64,000 nucleotides of DNA from MH13 sp040219355 (lineage in GTDB: Bacteria; Pseudomonadota; Alphaproteobacteria; Rhizobiales; MH13): the NCBI GenBank assembly GCA_040219355.1, contig JAVJSN010000010.1, positions 186,001 to 250,000 of the forward strand. The letters run 5' to 3'. The number at the start of each line of letters is the position of its first letter. Positions within the stretch are counted from its first letter, which is position 1. The notes beneath the pieces are model-generated. The model was not told the DNA's origin. It saw only the letters and a program-made list of their open reading frames with translations, and ran no database searches. Below are positions 9,016-18,187 of the stretch, piece by piece. The translations under genes were made by a program, and so were the position numbers.

Positions 9016-9957
9016 ATGACAATGACCACACTCCTGATCGCCGATCACGACAACGCAACACTTTCCGGCGAAACCGCCAAGGCATTGACCGCAGCAATTG
9101 AATTAGGCGCACCGGTTGATGTTCTCGTTGCAGGTTCTGGTGCCGATGCCGTTGCCAAAGAGGCCGCGTCGCTCCAAGGCGTCCAGAAGGTACTGCACGC
9201 TGACGACGCCATGCTGAAACACGCGCTGGCCGAGCCGATGGCCGCGCTCATCATCACCCTGGCCGATGGCTATGATGCCTTCGTAGCTCCAGCAACCACG
9301 ACCGGCAAAAACATTATGCCGCGCGTCGCCGCGCTGTTGGATGTGATGCAGCTCTCTGACATCGTCAAAGTGGAAAGCGCCGACACATTCCAGCGGCCCA
9401 TTTATGCTGGCAACGCGATCCAGACGGTGAAATCTTCCGATGCCAAGAAGGTGATCACCGTGCGCGGCACTGCTTTTGATGCGGCTGACACTGGCGGCTC
9501 GGCCCCCGTTGAAACGGTGACACTTCCCGATGTGCCAGCGATATCCAGTTTCCTTTCGGCTGACATGGCCGAAACCGAACGTCCCGAACTCACCAGTGCA
9601 AAGGTCATCCTTTCCGGTGGGCGGGCGTTGGGCTCGAAAGAAGAGTTTGAGCGGGTTATCCTGCCTCTGGCTGACGCCCTCGGCGCCGCTGTTGGCGCGT
9701 CACGCGCAGCCGTCGATGCGGGCTACGCACCCAATGATTGGCAGGTGGGCCAGACCGGCAAAGTGGTCGCGCCGGACCTTTACATCGCCGCCGGAATTTC
9801 CGGCGCCATCCAGCATTTGGCGGGCATGAAAGACAGCCGCATCATTGTTGCAATCAACAAGGATGAGGACGCGCCCATCTTCGATGTCGCCGATTATGGC
9901 TTGGTGGCCGACCTCTTTGAGGTGCTGCCGGAGTTGAAATCGGCCATTGAATCCTAG
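9016..9957 (+). CDS. etfA: Electron transfer flavoprotein alpha subunit
   Basis: A 313-aa FAD-binding ETF subunit. The C-terminal FAD domain carries the usual signature DLYIAAGISGAIQHLAG, followed by KDSRIIVAINKDEDAPIF and VADYGLVADLFEVLPEL. Two in-frame ATGs, 9016 and 9022, compete as start. AGGAGA overlaps the etfB stop and is spaced better for the second. The gene forms an operon with etfB and probably with the 3-hydroxybutyryl-CoA dehydrogenase gene 50 bp downstream. Confidence 0.96.
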   Translation: MTMTTLLIADHDNATLSGETAKALTAAIELGAPVDVLVAGSGADAVAKEAASLQGVQKVLHADDAMLKHALAEPMAALIITLADGYDAFVAPATTTGKNIMPRVAALLDVMQLSDIVKVESADTFQRPIYAGNAIQTVKSSDAKKVITVRGTAFDAADTGGSAPVETVTLPDVPAISSFLSADMAETERPELTSAKVILSGGRALGSKEEFERVILPLADALGAAVGASRAAVDAGYAPNDWQVGQTGKVVAPDLYIAAGISGAIQHLAGMKDSRIIVAINKDEDAPIFDVADYGLVADLFEVLPELKSAIES

Positions 9958-10007
9958 AAGAGTAGCCAGCGTCGCAAAAAGGCAAGCTACGGAAAGAACG
10001 AACAAGC

Positions 10008-10886
10008 ATGAGTGGCATTCAAAAGGTTGGCATTGTTGGCGCCGGGCAGATGGGATCGGGCATCGCCCATGTCTGCGCCCTGTCGGGCATGGATGTGGTT
10101 TTGCAGGATTTGGCCTTGGACAAGGTCAAAGAGGGCCTGGCAACCATTTCCGGCAATATGACGCGCCAAGCTGGCAAGGGCATCATCAAGGAAGATGAAA
10201 TCAAGCCAGCGCTTGCCCGTATCACCGCCTCTGACAGCTATGAGAACATGGCAGACTGCGATCTGGTGATCGAGTCAGCCACCGAAGACGAAACCGTCAA
10301 GCGCAAGATCCTGGCCCAGTTGGCCCCTGTGGTGAAGCCAAGCTCCATCCTGGCCACCAACACCTCGTCCATTTCCATCACGCGGCTCGCAGCTTCCACC
10401 GACCGTCCGGAAAAGTTCATCGGCATTCATTTCATGAACCCGGTGCCTTTGATGGAACTGGTGGAAGTCGTGCGCGGCATTGCAACTGATGATGAAACCT
10501 ATGAGGCCTCGCGCGCCTTTGTTGCCAACATCGGCAAGCAGATTACAGTCGCCGAAGATTTCCCCGCCTTTATCGTGAACCGCATTTTGCTGCCGATGAT
10601 CAACGAGGCGATTTACACGCTCTATGAAGGCGTTGGCTCGGTGGAAAGCATTGATACGGCGATGAAACTTGGCGCCAACCATCCGATGGGTCCGTTGCAA
10701 CTGGCTGATTTTATTGGCCTCGACACCTGCCTGTCGGTGATGCAGGTGCTCTATGATGGCCTGGCCGATACCAAGTACCGCCCGTGCCCACTGCTGGTGA
10801 AATATGTCGAAGCCGGATGGGTCGGTCGCAAAGCTGGCCGCGGTTTCTATGATTATCGCGGTGAAGTGCCAGTCCCGACGCGGTAA
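10008..10886 (+). CDS. hbdA: 3-hydroxybutyryl-CoA dehydrogenase
   Basis: A 292-aa NAD(P)-dependent dehydrogenase that interconverts (S)-3-hydroxybutyryl-CoA and acetoacetyl-CoA. The Rossmann motif GIVGAGQMGSGIAH lies at residues 8-21. NTSS is at 118-121, and the catalytic region IGIHFMNPVPLMELVEVV includes His141 and Asn144. The C-terminal domain has NHPMGPLQLADFIGLDT and ends GRGFYDY, as in the single-function (non-FadB) family. The order etfB-etfA-hbd is common in Alphaproteobacteria. It feeds C4 units toward crotonyl-CoA, the Ccr substrate. Confidence 0.93.
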   Translation: MSGIQKVGIVGAGQMGSGIAHVCALSGMDVVLQDLALDKVKEGLATISGNMTRQAGKGIIKEDEIKPALARITASDSYENMADCDLVIESATEDETVKRKILAQLAPVVKPSSILATNTSSISITRLAASTDRPEKFIGIHFMNPVPLMELVEVVRGIATDDETYEASRAFVANIGKQITVAEDFPAFIVNRILLPMINEAIYTLYEGVGSVESIDTAMKLGANHPMGPLQLADFIGLDTCLSVMQVLYDGLADTKYRPCPLLVKYVEAGWVGRKAGRGFYDYRGEVPVPTR

Positions 10887-11001
10887 TTTATGCGCAGTCA
10901 TGGCCAGGCTTGACGCCATCTAGGTGCAACCCTTCCCATTCCATCAACTGATCAGAAAGCATTTGGCCCTAAGCTCACGCCAAGCTTAGGAGTTTACCCA
11001 C

Positions 11002-11223
11002 GTGGAACCTATCGCAATCGCATCTTCAGCGATGGCCAACAATCAGGCGCAAATCGGCGCCGCTGCCGCGCAAAAGGTCATGAAAATGAACCAGGAAGCC
11101 GCGCAGCAGCTGGTCGCCATGATCGATCAGGCGTCGGCCAACTCTGCGGCTTTGGCCGATGCACAGTCAGTAGGTTCAGCCACCGCAGCGGGTGTCGGCA
11201 CACGCGTCGATCGCCAAGCTTAG
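11002..11223 (+). CDS. YjfB-like small putative motility protein
   Basis: A 73-aa protein starting at GTG with TTAGGAG 9 nt upstream. The first 45 residues are one Ala/Gln/Met-rich amphipathic helix (IAIASSAMANNQAQIGAAAA followed by QKVMKMNQEAAQQLVAMI). This spacing of Ala, Gln and Met resembles the YjfB family (putative motility protein). The rest is low-complexity Ser/Ala. No flagellar gene is near, so the family assignment is tentative. It ends 3 nt before a membrane protein gene and is probably in the same transcript. Confidence 0.5.
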   Translation: MEPIAIASSAMANNQAQIGAAAAQKVMKMNQEAAQQLVAMIDQASANSAALADAQSVGSATAAGVGTRVDRQA

Positions 11224-11226
11224 GTT

Positions 11227-11763
11227 GTGCGCATGGGCGGCATAATCCTGGTTGGAATTCTTTCCGGCATGATTTTCGGTGCGCTTGCGACGATGGTCCG
11301 CCAACACGCCAGCGCCATCATCCTTGCGCCGGTCATCCTTGCACCGATCGCCTATCTCTTCGTCTGGCGCGACGCGCTGATCGGACCTTGCTTCTTTGCC
11401 AGCAATTTCGCCGATGATGCCTGCACACCCATGCGTGGACTGATCGCCACCACCTTGGAGCATGCCGGGGACACAGTCGTCGTTGTCGTGGCACACATCG
11501 TGGTCGCGTTTGTCATGGTCGCGGTTCTGACGGTCTCGCGTTCAGCCATTGCCAAAGCCAACATGAAATCACCGCACCAAAAAGAGATGGAACGGCTGGC
11601 ATACGAGCAAAGGCTCGCCGCCCAATTGGAAACCAAAAGACGCATGGAAGAGGAAATGCAAGCGGCCACCAAGGCCATCCATGCCGCGCGTGCCGCACGC
11701 GCCAAGGCCCGCGAGCGGGCAAGAGCAAGAGCGCAGGAGGCGGAACTGGAGGCGCCTTCTTAA
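11227..11763 (+). CDS. Hypothetical membrane protein with basic coiled-coil tail
   Basis: A 178-aa protein not recognised as a named family. Three or four hydrophobic stretches occupy residues 1-105, with two cysteines in a loop (GPCFFASNFADDAC). From residue 115 on there is a long charged helix: KEMERLAYEQRLAAQLETKR, then Ala/Arg/Lys repeats such as ARAARAKARERARARA. The start is GTG at 11227 or ATG at 11233, both right after the upstream stop. It converges with tlpA and overlaps its end by 4 bp. The layout suggests a membrane anchor with a nucleic-acid- or protein-binding cytoplasmic tail, which is inference only. Confidence 0.6.
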   Translation: MRMGGIILVGILSGMIFGALATMVRQHASAIILAPVILAPIAYLFVWRDALIGPCFFASNFADDACTPMRGLIATTLEHAGDTVVVVVAHIVVAFVMVAVLTVSRSAIAKANMKSPHQKEMERLAYEQRLAAQLETKRRMEEEMQAATKAIHAARAARAKARERARARAQEAELEAPS

Positions 11764-12443
11764 GGTACCTGAGCGGCCTCCATAAGCGCGACAGCATCGT
11801 GGCTATCCCAGTGCGCGGCACCCGCCAAAAAGCCCTGCAAACACCCATCGCTGTCGATCAGCAATGTCGTTGGCATGCCAAAGGCTAAGCCCTCAGCCCG
11901 CAAGTCTTGAAACAAATCCGCTGAGCTGTCCTGGTAAAAGGCCAGCGCTTCCACCTCAATTTCCTCCAAAAAACCCTGCGGATCGGCACTCTCACGCGTG
12001 TCGATGTTGACGGCCACCACCTCAAAATCATCGCCACCAAGGTTCGCCTGAAGTCTGTCCAGCGCTGGCATCTCTTCGCGGCATGGCGCGCACCACGTCG
12101 CCCAAAGATTGAAGAGCACCGTGCTGCCGCGCCAGTCCTGCATCGAGCGCGCAACGCCATCGCCATCGACAAAGCTCATCATCGGTGCTGGACGCGCATC
12201 ATCGACCACAGCAAAAGCCGCCACCTCACCCTGCGCTGCGGCATCCAAAGCCGCGCGGCGCTCGTCACTGATGGTGCAGGCCGCCGCGGTTTCACCATTT
12301 GCAGGGTCGCCATTGTTGATATAGACCGCAAGCCCACCGGACGCGACGCCAAGCACGGCGGCGACCAACAGCAAAACCGTAAGCCGTATCTTGCCCCCAT
12401 CCCGCTTGGGGGGTTGGCTTTCTGGACTTTGCGGTGACGACAT
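11760..12443 (-). CDS. TlpA-like membrane-anchored thioredoxin
   Basis: A 227-aa protein with a polar N-terminus, one membrane anchor (about residues 20-42) and a periplasmic thioredoxin fold. The redox motif WCAPC gives Cys118 and Cys121, and the cis-proline loop GMPTTLLID is near residue 190. TlpA-type proteins reduce periplasmic targets such as CcmG/ScoI clients or cytochrome oxidase copper sites. The gene is divergent from argH with only 51 bp between the two starts, an arrangement frequent in Hyphomicrobiales. Confidence 0.9.
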   Translation of the reverse strand: MSSPQSPESQPPKRDGGKIRLTVLLLVAAVLGVASGGLAVYINNGDPANGETAAACTISDERRAALDAAAQGEVAAFAVVDDARPAPMMSFVDGDGVARSMQDWRGSTVLFNLWATWCAPCREEMPALDRLQANLGGDDFEVVAVNIDTRESADPQGFLEEIEVEALAFYQDSSADLFQDLRAEGLAFGMPTTLLIDSDGCLQGFLAGAAHWDSHDAVALMEAAQVP

Positions 12444-12494
12444 AACAGTTTCCCTTCAACGAAATGGGCGAACAACAGTGAGCGATGCGGCCAG

Positions 12495-13907
12495 ATGAGT
12501 GATACAGACAAAAACACTGGCAAAAACACCATGTGGGGCGGGCGCTTTGCCGCAGGGCCTGCCGCCATTATGGAAGACATCAACGCCTCCATCGGCTTTG
12601 ACCAGAAACTCTACGCCCAGGATATTGCCGGCTCCAAGGCGCACGCCACAATGCTCGCAGACGTCGGCATTCTAACCGCTGAAGACCGCGACGCGATCAT
12701 CAACGGCCTCACCCAGATTGGCGAAGAGATCGAACACGGTCACTTCACATTTTCGCGTGGCCTAGAAGACATTCATATGAACATCGAAGCGCGGCTGCGC
12801 GAGTTGATCGGTGATGCTGCTGGTCGCTTGCACACCGGACGGTCTCGCAATGATCAGGTGGCCACCGACACCAAGCTTTACGTGCGCTCTGCCATTGATG
12901 GCATTGATGCGGCATTGGCGGACCTGCAAAAAGCTCTGGCCGAGAAAGCGCTGGACTATGCAGGCACGGTTATGCCGGGCTTTACCCACCTTCAGTCCGC
13001 CCAGCCGGTCACATTTGGCCATCATCTGCTGGCCTATGTGGAAATGGTGGGCCGCGACCGCGGCCGCTTCCAAGATGCCCGCAAGCGCTTGAACGAGTCC
13101 CCGCTCGGCGCAGCGGCCTTGGCGGGCACAAGCTTTCCCATCGACAGGCAAATGACCGCCAAAGCCCTGGACTTTGATCGACCAACGGCCAATTCGCTGG
13201 ATTCTGTGTCTGACCGCGATTACGCACTGGAAACGCTGGCTGCCGCCTCAATCCTTTCCATGCATCTCTCCCGCTTTGCCGAAGAGATCGTCATTTGGTC
13301 ATCGGCGCAGTTCCAATTCATCCAGCTTTCCGATGCGCTGACCACCGGCTCATCCATCATGCCGCAAAAGAAAAATCCTGATGCCGCTGAACTGGTGCGC
13401 GCCAAAATTGGCCGGGTCATGGGTGCCTTCACAGCGCTGATGACGGTGATGAAGGGACTGCCTATGGCCTACGCCAAGGACATGCAGGAAGACAAAGAAC
13501 CGATCTTCGATGCACTGGAAACGCTGGAGCTTACCATCGCGGCAACCACCGGCATGGTGACCGACATGGTGCCCAATGCCAAAGTGCTGAAGAAAGCTGC
13601 AGGCTCGGGCTATGCAACAGCAACCGATTTGGCTGACTGGTTGGTGCGGGTGTTGAACATACCCTTCCGCGATGCCCACCATGTCACCGGCACGCTTGTC
13701 GGCATGGCCGCTGAGCGCAAAGTTGACCTGCACAAACTGTCGCTGGACGACATGCAAAGCGTTGAGCCGCGCATCAGCCAAGACGTGTATTCTGTGCTTT
13801 CGGTCGACAAATCGGTGCGTTCGCGTGTCAGTTATGGCGGCACAGCCCCACAGAATGTGCGCAAACAAGCAAGACGCTGGTTGAAACAGCTCAGCAAGAC
13901 GTCATAA
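12495..13907 (+). CDS. argH: Argininosuccinate lyase
   Basis: A 470-aa enzyme of the fumarase/aspartase superfamily that splits argininosuccinate into arginine and fumarate, the last step of arginine synthesis. The superfamily signature GSSIMPQKKNPD is near residues 283-294, and HTGRSRNDQVATD and FTHLQSAQPVTFGHHLLAY are intact. Length is typical. It starts 51 bp from divergent tlpA and is followed at once by lptM and lysA on the same strand. Confidence 0.97.
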   Translation: MSDTDKNTGKNTMWGGRFAAGPAAIMEDINASIGFDQKLYAQDIAGSKAHATMLADVGILTAEDRDAIINGLTQIGEEIEHGHFTFSRGLEDIHMNIEARLRELIGDAAGRLHTGRSRNDQVATDTKLYVRSAIDGIDAALADLQKALAEKALDYAGTVMPGFTHLQSAQPVTFGHHLLAYVEMVGRDRGRFQDARKRLNESPLGAAALAGTSFPIDRQMTAKALDFDRPTANSLDSVSDRDYALETLAAASILSMHLSRFAEEIVIWSSAQFQFIQLSDALTTGSSIMPQKKNPDAAELVRAKIGRVMGAFTALMTVMKGLPMAYAKDMQEDKEPIFDALETLELTIAATTGMVTDMVPNAKVLKKAAGSGYATATDLADWLVRVLNIPFRDAHHVTGTLVGMAAERKVDLHKLSLDDMQSVEPRISQDVYSVLSVDKSVRSRVSYGGTAPQNVRKQARRWLKQLSKTS

Positions 13908-13939
13908 AGGTGGCTATCTCAGCCAACAGGGGCCGCATC

Positions 13940-14122
13940 ATGCGCCTTCGCACATTGATCTTGACCACTTTGCTAGCCGTCACCGTTGCAGGGTGCGGTG
14001 TGAAGGGCCCTCTTGTGCCGCCTTCGGCCGCCAACGCTCCAGAAGCGCCTGAAGGTTCGGAGCTAGAAGAAGCTGCACCGCAAGACGATCGCTCGTTCGT
14101 TCTGGACGGGCTTCTCCTCTAG
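13940..14122 (+). CDS. lptM: LptM-like small lipoprotein
   Basis: A 60-aa lipoprotein. The ATG at 13940 is preferred over upstream starts because AGGGG lies 7 nt before it and it gives a proper signal peptide, MRLRTLILTTLLAVTVAGC, with lipobox VAGC. The mature start CGVKGPLVPP matches the conserved CGxKGPL of LptM (YifL), which in Escherichia coli assists maturation of the LptD LPS translocon. The rest is acidic and disordered. It lies between argH and lysA, its usual place in related genomes. Confidence 0.8.
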   Translation: MRLRTLILTTLLAVTVAGCGVKGPLVPPSAANAPEAPEGSELEEAAPQDDRSFVLDGLLL

Positions 14123-14134
14123 CAGGGCGCATCC

Positions 14135-15403
14135 ATGCACCACTTTCACTACCGCGATGGCCGCCTCTTTGCTGAGGACGTGCCGGTTGAAACGCTCGCC
14201 CGTGAGGTGGGCACGCCGTTCTACGTCTATTCGACAGCCACGCTCGAGCGGCACTACCAGGTGTTTACCGATGCGTTTGGTGATTTGCCGGTGCTCGTCT
14301 GCTACGCGCTGAAAGCCAACTCCAACCAGGCGGTCATGGAAACGTTGGCCCGCCTCGGCTCCGGCGCTGACGTGGTGTCTGGCGGCGAGCTACAACGGGC
14401 GTTACGCGCCGGCGTGCCAGCAAACAAGATCATGTTCTCCGGCGTCGGCAAAACCCGCGTTGAAATGGAGGAGGCCCTTGCCGCTGGTATTCTTTGTTTC
14501 AACGTGGAAAGTGAGCCAGAGTTGGAGCGCTTGTCCGCGGTTGCCACGGCAATGGGCAAAGACGCACCAGTTTCCCTGCGCATCAACCCCGATGTAGATG
14601 CCAAAACCCACGCGAAAATCACCACCGGCCTGTCGGAAAACAAGTTCGGCATCCCTTGGGTCCGCGCCCGCGATGCCTATGCGCGCGCTGCCAGCTTGCC
14701 TGGTATCCAGGTCATCGGCATCGATATGCATATCGGCTCACAGATCACCCAACTGGAACCGTTCGATCAAGCGTTCGGCAAGCTGGGCGGACTGATCGAG
14801 GCATTGCGCGGCGATGGGCACACGATCCATCATGTCGATCTGGGCGGTGGTCTTGGTATCCCCTACTCAGATGATAATGACCCGCCGCCACACCCAGACC
14901 AGTACGCGACAGTGGTAAAAAAGCATGTCGATCAGCTCGACTGCGAGATCATCTTCGAGCCTGGGCGTCTCATTACCGGCAATGCTGGCATACTGGTCAC
15001 CAAGGTCGAGTATGTGAAGCCTGCAGACGGCAAGACCTTCGTGATCATTGACGCGGCGATGAACGATCTCATCCGCCCAACGCTTTACGATGCGCATCAC
15101 ACCATCCGTCCGGTGGTGGAACCAACTTCGCCTGAGTTGTGGCCGGTGGTCGATCTGGTGGGCCCAGTCTGCGAAACCGGCGATTACATTGCCAAGGATC
15201 GCTCATTCCCGCCTGTTAAAGAAGACGATCTGATCGCGATTTTCTCCGCCGGAGCCTATGGCGCCGTGCAGTCAGGCACCTACAATTCACGCCTTTTGGT
15301 GCCTGAAGTGATGGTCAACGGCGACCAGTTCCATGTCGTGCGCCCGCGCACCACGATGGACGATTTGATTGGCCTCGACTCCCGCCCGCGCTGGTTTGGG
15401 TGA
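14135..15403 (+). CDS. lysA: Diaminopimelate decarboxylase
   Basis: A 422-aa PLP enzyme of fold type III that makes L-lysine from meso-diaminopimelate. The PLP lysine is Lys60 in CYALKANSNQAV. Further landmarks are the HIGSQI motif, the phosphate-binding GGGLGIPY, and the dimer active-site residues in GPVCETGD near the C-terminus. ATG 14135 follows the lptM stop by 12 bp, so argH-lptM-lysA is probably one operon. Confidence 0.97.
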   Translation: MHHFHYRDGRLFAEDVPVETLAREVGTPFYVYSTATLERHYQVFTDAFGDLPVLVCYALKANSNQAVMETLARLGSGADVVSGGELQRALRAGVPANKIMFSGVGKTRVEMEEALAAGILCFNVESEPELERLSAVATAMGKDAPVSLRINPDVDAKTHAKITTGLSENKFGIPWVRARDAYARAASLPGIQVIGIDMHIGSQITQLEPFDQAFGKLGGLIEALRGDGHTIHHVDLGGGLGIPYSDDNDPPPHPDQYATVVKKHVDQLDCEIIFEPGRLITGNAGILVTKVEYVKPADGKTFVIIDAAMNDLIRPTLYDAHHTIRPVVEPTSPELWPVVDLVGPVCETGDYIAKDRSFPPVKEDDLIAIFSAGAYGAVQSGTYNSRLLVPEVMVNGDQFHVVRPRTTMDDLIGLDSRPRWFG

Positions 15404-15454
15404 TAGGCACATCCGCGCCTTGCCTTCACCACACCCGCGCGCCACAATCGCCTT

Positions 15455-18052
15455 ATGCTAAGCGCTCAAGAGCCAGAATCAGCGCCTGAACCGCAGCTTT
15501 CCAAACGCATCGCTCGCGCCACCCGCCGGGCGGCCTTTTTCGCGTTTGTGGAGCGGCTTTGGCCACGTTTGGTGCTTGTTGGCGCGATCTTTGGCCTGTT
15601 TCTCGCATTTTCATGGCTCGGCCTCTGGCCGCTGCTGCCGGACCTTCTGCGCTTCGCTCTGCTCGGAGTGCTTGGGTTGGCGTTTGCTACCGCCATCCTT
15701 TGGGCGATGCGCACACCACGCACGTCGCGTGAAGAAGGCATGAAAAGGGTGGAAACAGCCTCCAACCTGCAAGGTCGCCCCCTCGCCGCGTTGAATGACG
15801 TGCCATTTGACACAACCAGCCCTCAAGGCATGGCGCTCTGGCGCGCCCATCAGGCGAGCATGGCCAGCAACGTGAAGCGCCTGGCAGCTGGCTTGCCAGC
15901 TCCGCGCACAGAGGTTTTTGATCGTTGGGCGCTACGTGCACCGGTTCTTCTGGTTTTGGTGGTCGCTTTCTTTGTCGCCGGGCCGCAGCGTTCTGAGCGC
16001 ATCAGCCAAGCCTTCGCGCCCATGCAATCAGCACCCATCGTGCCAGTACGCATTGATGTTTGGGCCACGCCACCGGCCTATACCAGTTTGCCTCCACGCA
16101 CCCTGCTTGCTGGCGTCACCGTCGAGAGTGAAAGCGAACCGCCCATCGGCGCCATGCTGCCCACGGGAAGCCGCCTCACGATCCTTGTAAGCGATCCAGA
16201 TGCTGTTACCGCCAGCCTCACACCAATGAATGGCAACCCAGAATTGCCCTTTACGTCAACGCAAGATGCTGGAACGCTGGAAGCAGTGCTTGATGTTGAT
16301 GTGACGTTGAACCTTGCGGTCCAGCGCGGCACGATTTCACTACCTTTGCTCATCACACCCGATACACCACCAACGATCCGCTTCGAGGGCGACCCAGAAG
16401 CAACAGCCGTTGGTGCCATAGAGATCGTTTATGCCGCCGAGGATGATTATGCGGTTGAAAGCGCCCACGCCGATGTGGAACCGGCAGACGAGCGCTATGC
16501 TGATGCAACACCTCTGATCAACGCCCCTCGCATTGACCTCATCCTGCCGCAAACGCCTACTGGCGGAACCGTCGAAACCACCCGTGATCTCTCTGCCCAC
16601 CCGTGGGCTGGGCTAGATGTGGACATGACCCTGGTTGCTACCGATGGTGCTGGCCAAGAGGCCACCAGTGAAACGCTAACGATTCGTCTGCCGCAGCGCC
16701 CCTTTCGCGAACCTTTGGCTCGCGCCTTGGTTGAACAACGCCGCCTGTTAGCGGTTGATACGCGCGCCAGATCCTATGTGCTCACAGCGCTGGAAGGGCT
16801 GGCGCTTGCCCCTGAAACCTTCATGGAAGACCAACTGACGACCTTCTTAGCGCTTACAGTCACCACGCAGCGCCTGCGCTTTGCTGATGGCAATGACGAT
16901 CTGCTGGCAGTGGTCGAAATGCTTTGGCACCTGGCGCTGCAAGTGGAGGATGGCGATCTCTCCCTGGCTGCTGAACGCCTGCGCGAGGCCGAAGACAACC
17001 TGTCAGACGCGCTGGAAAATGGTGCCAGTGAGGAAGAGATTTCGGCGTTGATGGATGAACTGCGTCAAGCCTTTCAGGAGTACATGCAAGCCCTGGCCGA
17101 GCAGTTGCAAAACCAAGACATGGCGCAGATGCCGCAAGACATGCCGATGGCCAATCTCAACCCACTGGCGATGCAGGACATGATGGACCAAATCCAAGAT
17201 CTGGCCGAACTTGGTGCTACCGATGCTGCCCGCGAGCTTTTGGAGCAATTGCGCGAACAGCTGGAGCAGTTGCGTGGCGCCCAGGCCATGGAGCAGCGCG
17301 AACCGACCCCAGAAGAACAGCAACTGCGTGAATCCATGCAGGAGCTTCAGGCGATCACACGCGAGCAGCAGCGCCTGCTTGACGAGACCTTTCCCTTTTC
17401 CTCGGATGCGCAGCGCCAACAGGTGCAACCACCGAACCAATTTTCTCCGCCCGGCGGTGAAAATGACCAGTCCAATCGGCCAACGCCCAATGACAACGGT
17501 GGGCCGCAAAACGATCCACTGGAAGGTCTGGCTGAACAGCAGCGTGCGCTTGAAGATCAGCTCCAAGCCCTCATGGACCAATTGCGCGATCTTGGCCTCA
17601 ACCCCGATCAGTTCGGGGAAGCAGGAGAAGCAATGGACGGCGCGGGGCAAATGTTGGAGCAGGGCGATCCGACAACAGCGCTCGGTGAGCAAGGCCGCGC
17701 CTTAGAAGCGCTGCGCCAAGGTGCGCAAGATCTCATGGAGCAGCTTGCCCAAGGTGAAGGGCAAGGCGGCGAAGGCCAAGCTCAAGGTCCTGGGCAAAGC
17801 TCTGGGCCGGGCCAGGGCATGCCGCGCATCACCTTTGGACCTGGCGGCGATGGCAGGCGCGGCACCGATCCGCTGGGCCGCCCGCAACGCGAATCCGGTG
17901 GACGCAATGCCGAGGGAACAGTCCGCATTCCCGAAGAAACCGATATACAACGTGCCCGCGATATTTTGAACGAAATCCAGCGCCGACTGGGTGAACAGGT
18001 CCGCCCACAGGTGGAACGCGACTATCTCGACAGGCTGATCGACCGGTTTTGA
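15455..18052 (+). CDS. TIGR02302/DUF4175-family membrane protein
   Basis: An 865-aa protein. Two membrane helices lie within residues 35-85 and a third near 165-185. A large region of beta character follows (about 190-420). The C-terminal half is very rich in Gln and Glu with long coiled-coil helices (about 480-660), then a Gly/Gln-rich low-complexity stretch (about 760-810) and a conserved tail ending in DYLDRLIDRF. This is the layout of the TIGR02302 family, found in Alphaproteobacteria directly after lysA. Its function is unknown; an envelope or peptidoglycan-related role is only a guess. Confidence 0.85.
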   Translation: MLSAQEPESAPEPQLSKRIARATRRAAFFAFVERLWPRLVLVGAIFGLFLAFSWLGLWPLLPDLLRFALLGVLGLAFATAILWAMRTPRTSREEGMKRVETASNLQGRPLAALNDVPFDTTSPQGMALWRAHQASMASNVKRLAAGLPAPRTEVFDRWALRAPVLLVLVVAFFVAGPQRSERISQAFAPMQSAPIVPVRIDVWATPPAYTSLPPRTLLAGVTVESESEPPIGAMLPTGSRLTILVSDPDAVTASLTPMNGNPELPFTSTQDAGTLEAVLDVDVTLNLAVQRGTISLPLLITPDTPPTIRFEGDPEATAVGAIEIVYAAEDDYAVESAHADVEPADERYADATPLINAPRIDLILPQTPTGGTVETTRDLSAHPWAGLDVDMTLVATDGAGQEATSETLTIRLPQRPFREPLARALVEQRRLLAVDTRARSYVLTALEGLALAPETFMEDQLTTFLALTVTTQRLRFADGNDDLLAVVEMLWHLALQVEDGDLSLAAERLREAEDNLSDALENGASEEEISALMDELRQAFQEYMQALAEQLQNQDMAQMPQDMPMANLNPLAMQDMMDQIQDLAELGATDAARELLEQLREQLEQLRGAQAMEQREPTPEEQQLRESMQELQAITREQQRLLDETFPFSSDAQRQQVQPPNQFSPPGGENDQSNRPTPNDNGGPQNDPLEGLAEQQRALEDQLQALMDQLRDLGLNPDQFGEAGEAMDGAGQMLEQGDPTTALGEQGRALEALRQGAQDLMEQLAQGEGQGGEGQAQGPGQSSGPGQGMPRITFGPGGDGRRGTDPLGRPQRESGGRNAEGTVRIPEETDIQRARDILNEIQRRLGEQVRPQVERDYLDRLIDRF

Positions 18053-18151
18053 TTAAACCAACGCATGACAGTCATCTCTGTGCTTGTCACAAAGATCCAT
18101 GCCTCAAGATGTCTTGGAACCAATAGGGTTGCAGAACCGCCATTGGAATGG

Positions 18152-18174
18152 ATTCTCGACACAAGGTCGAGAAT
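18152..18174. terminator. Perfect 9-bp hairpin between convergent genes
   Basis: ATTCTCGAC, a 5-nt loop (acaag), then GTCGAGAAT. It lies between the ends of the DUF4175 gene and cpdR, which converge here. There is no T-run, so it may be a bidirectional weak terminator or one unit of a dispersed intergenic palindrome family (context TGGATTCTCGAC...GAGAATGACGG). Confidence 0.5.
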
Positions 18175-18187
18175 GACGGTCTGCGGA

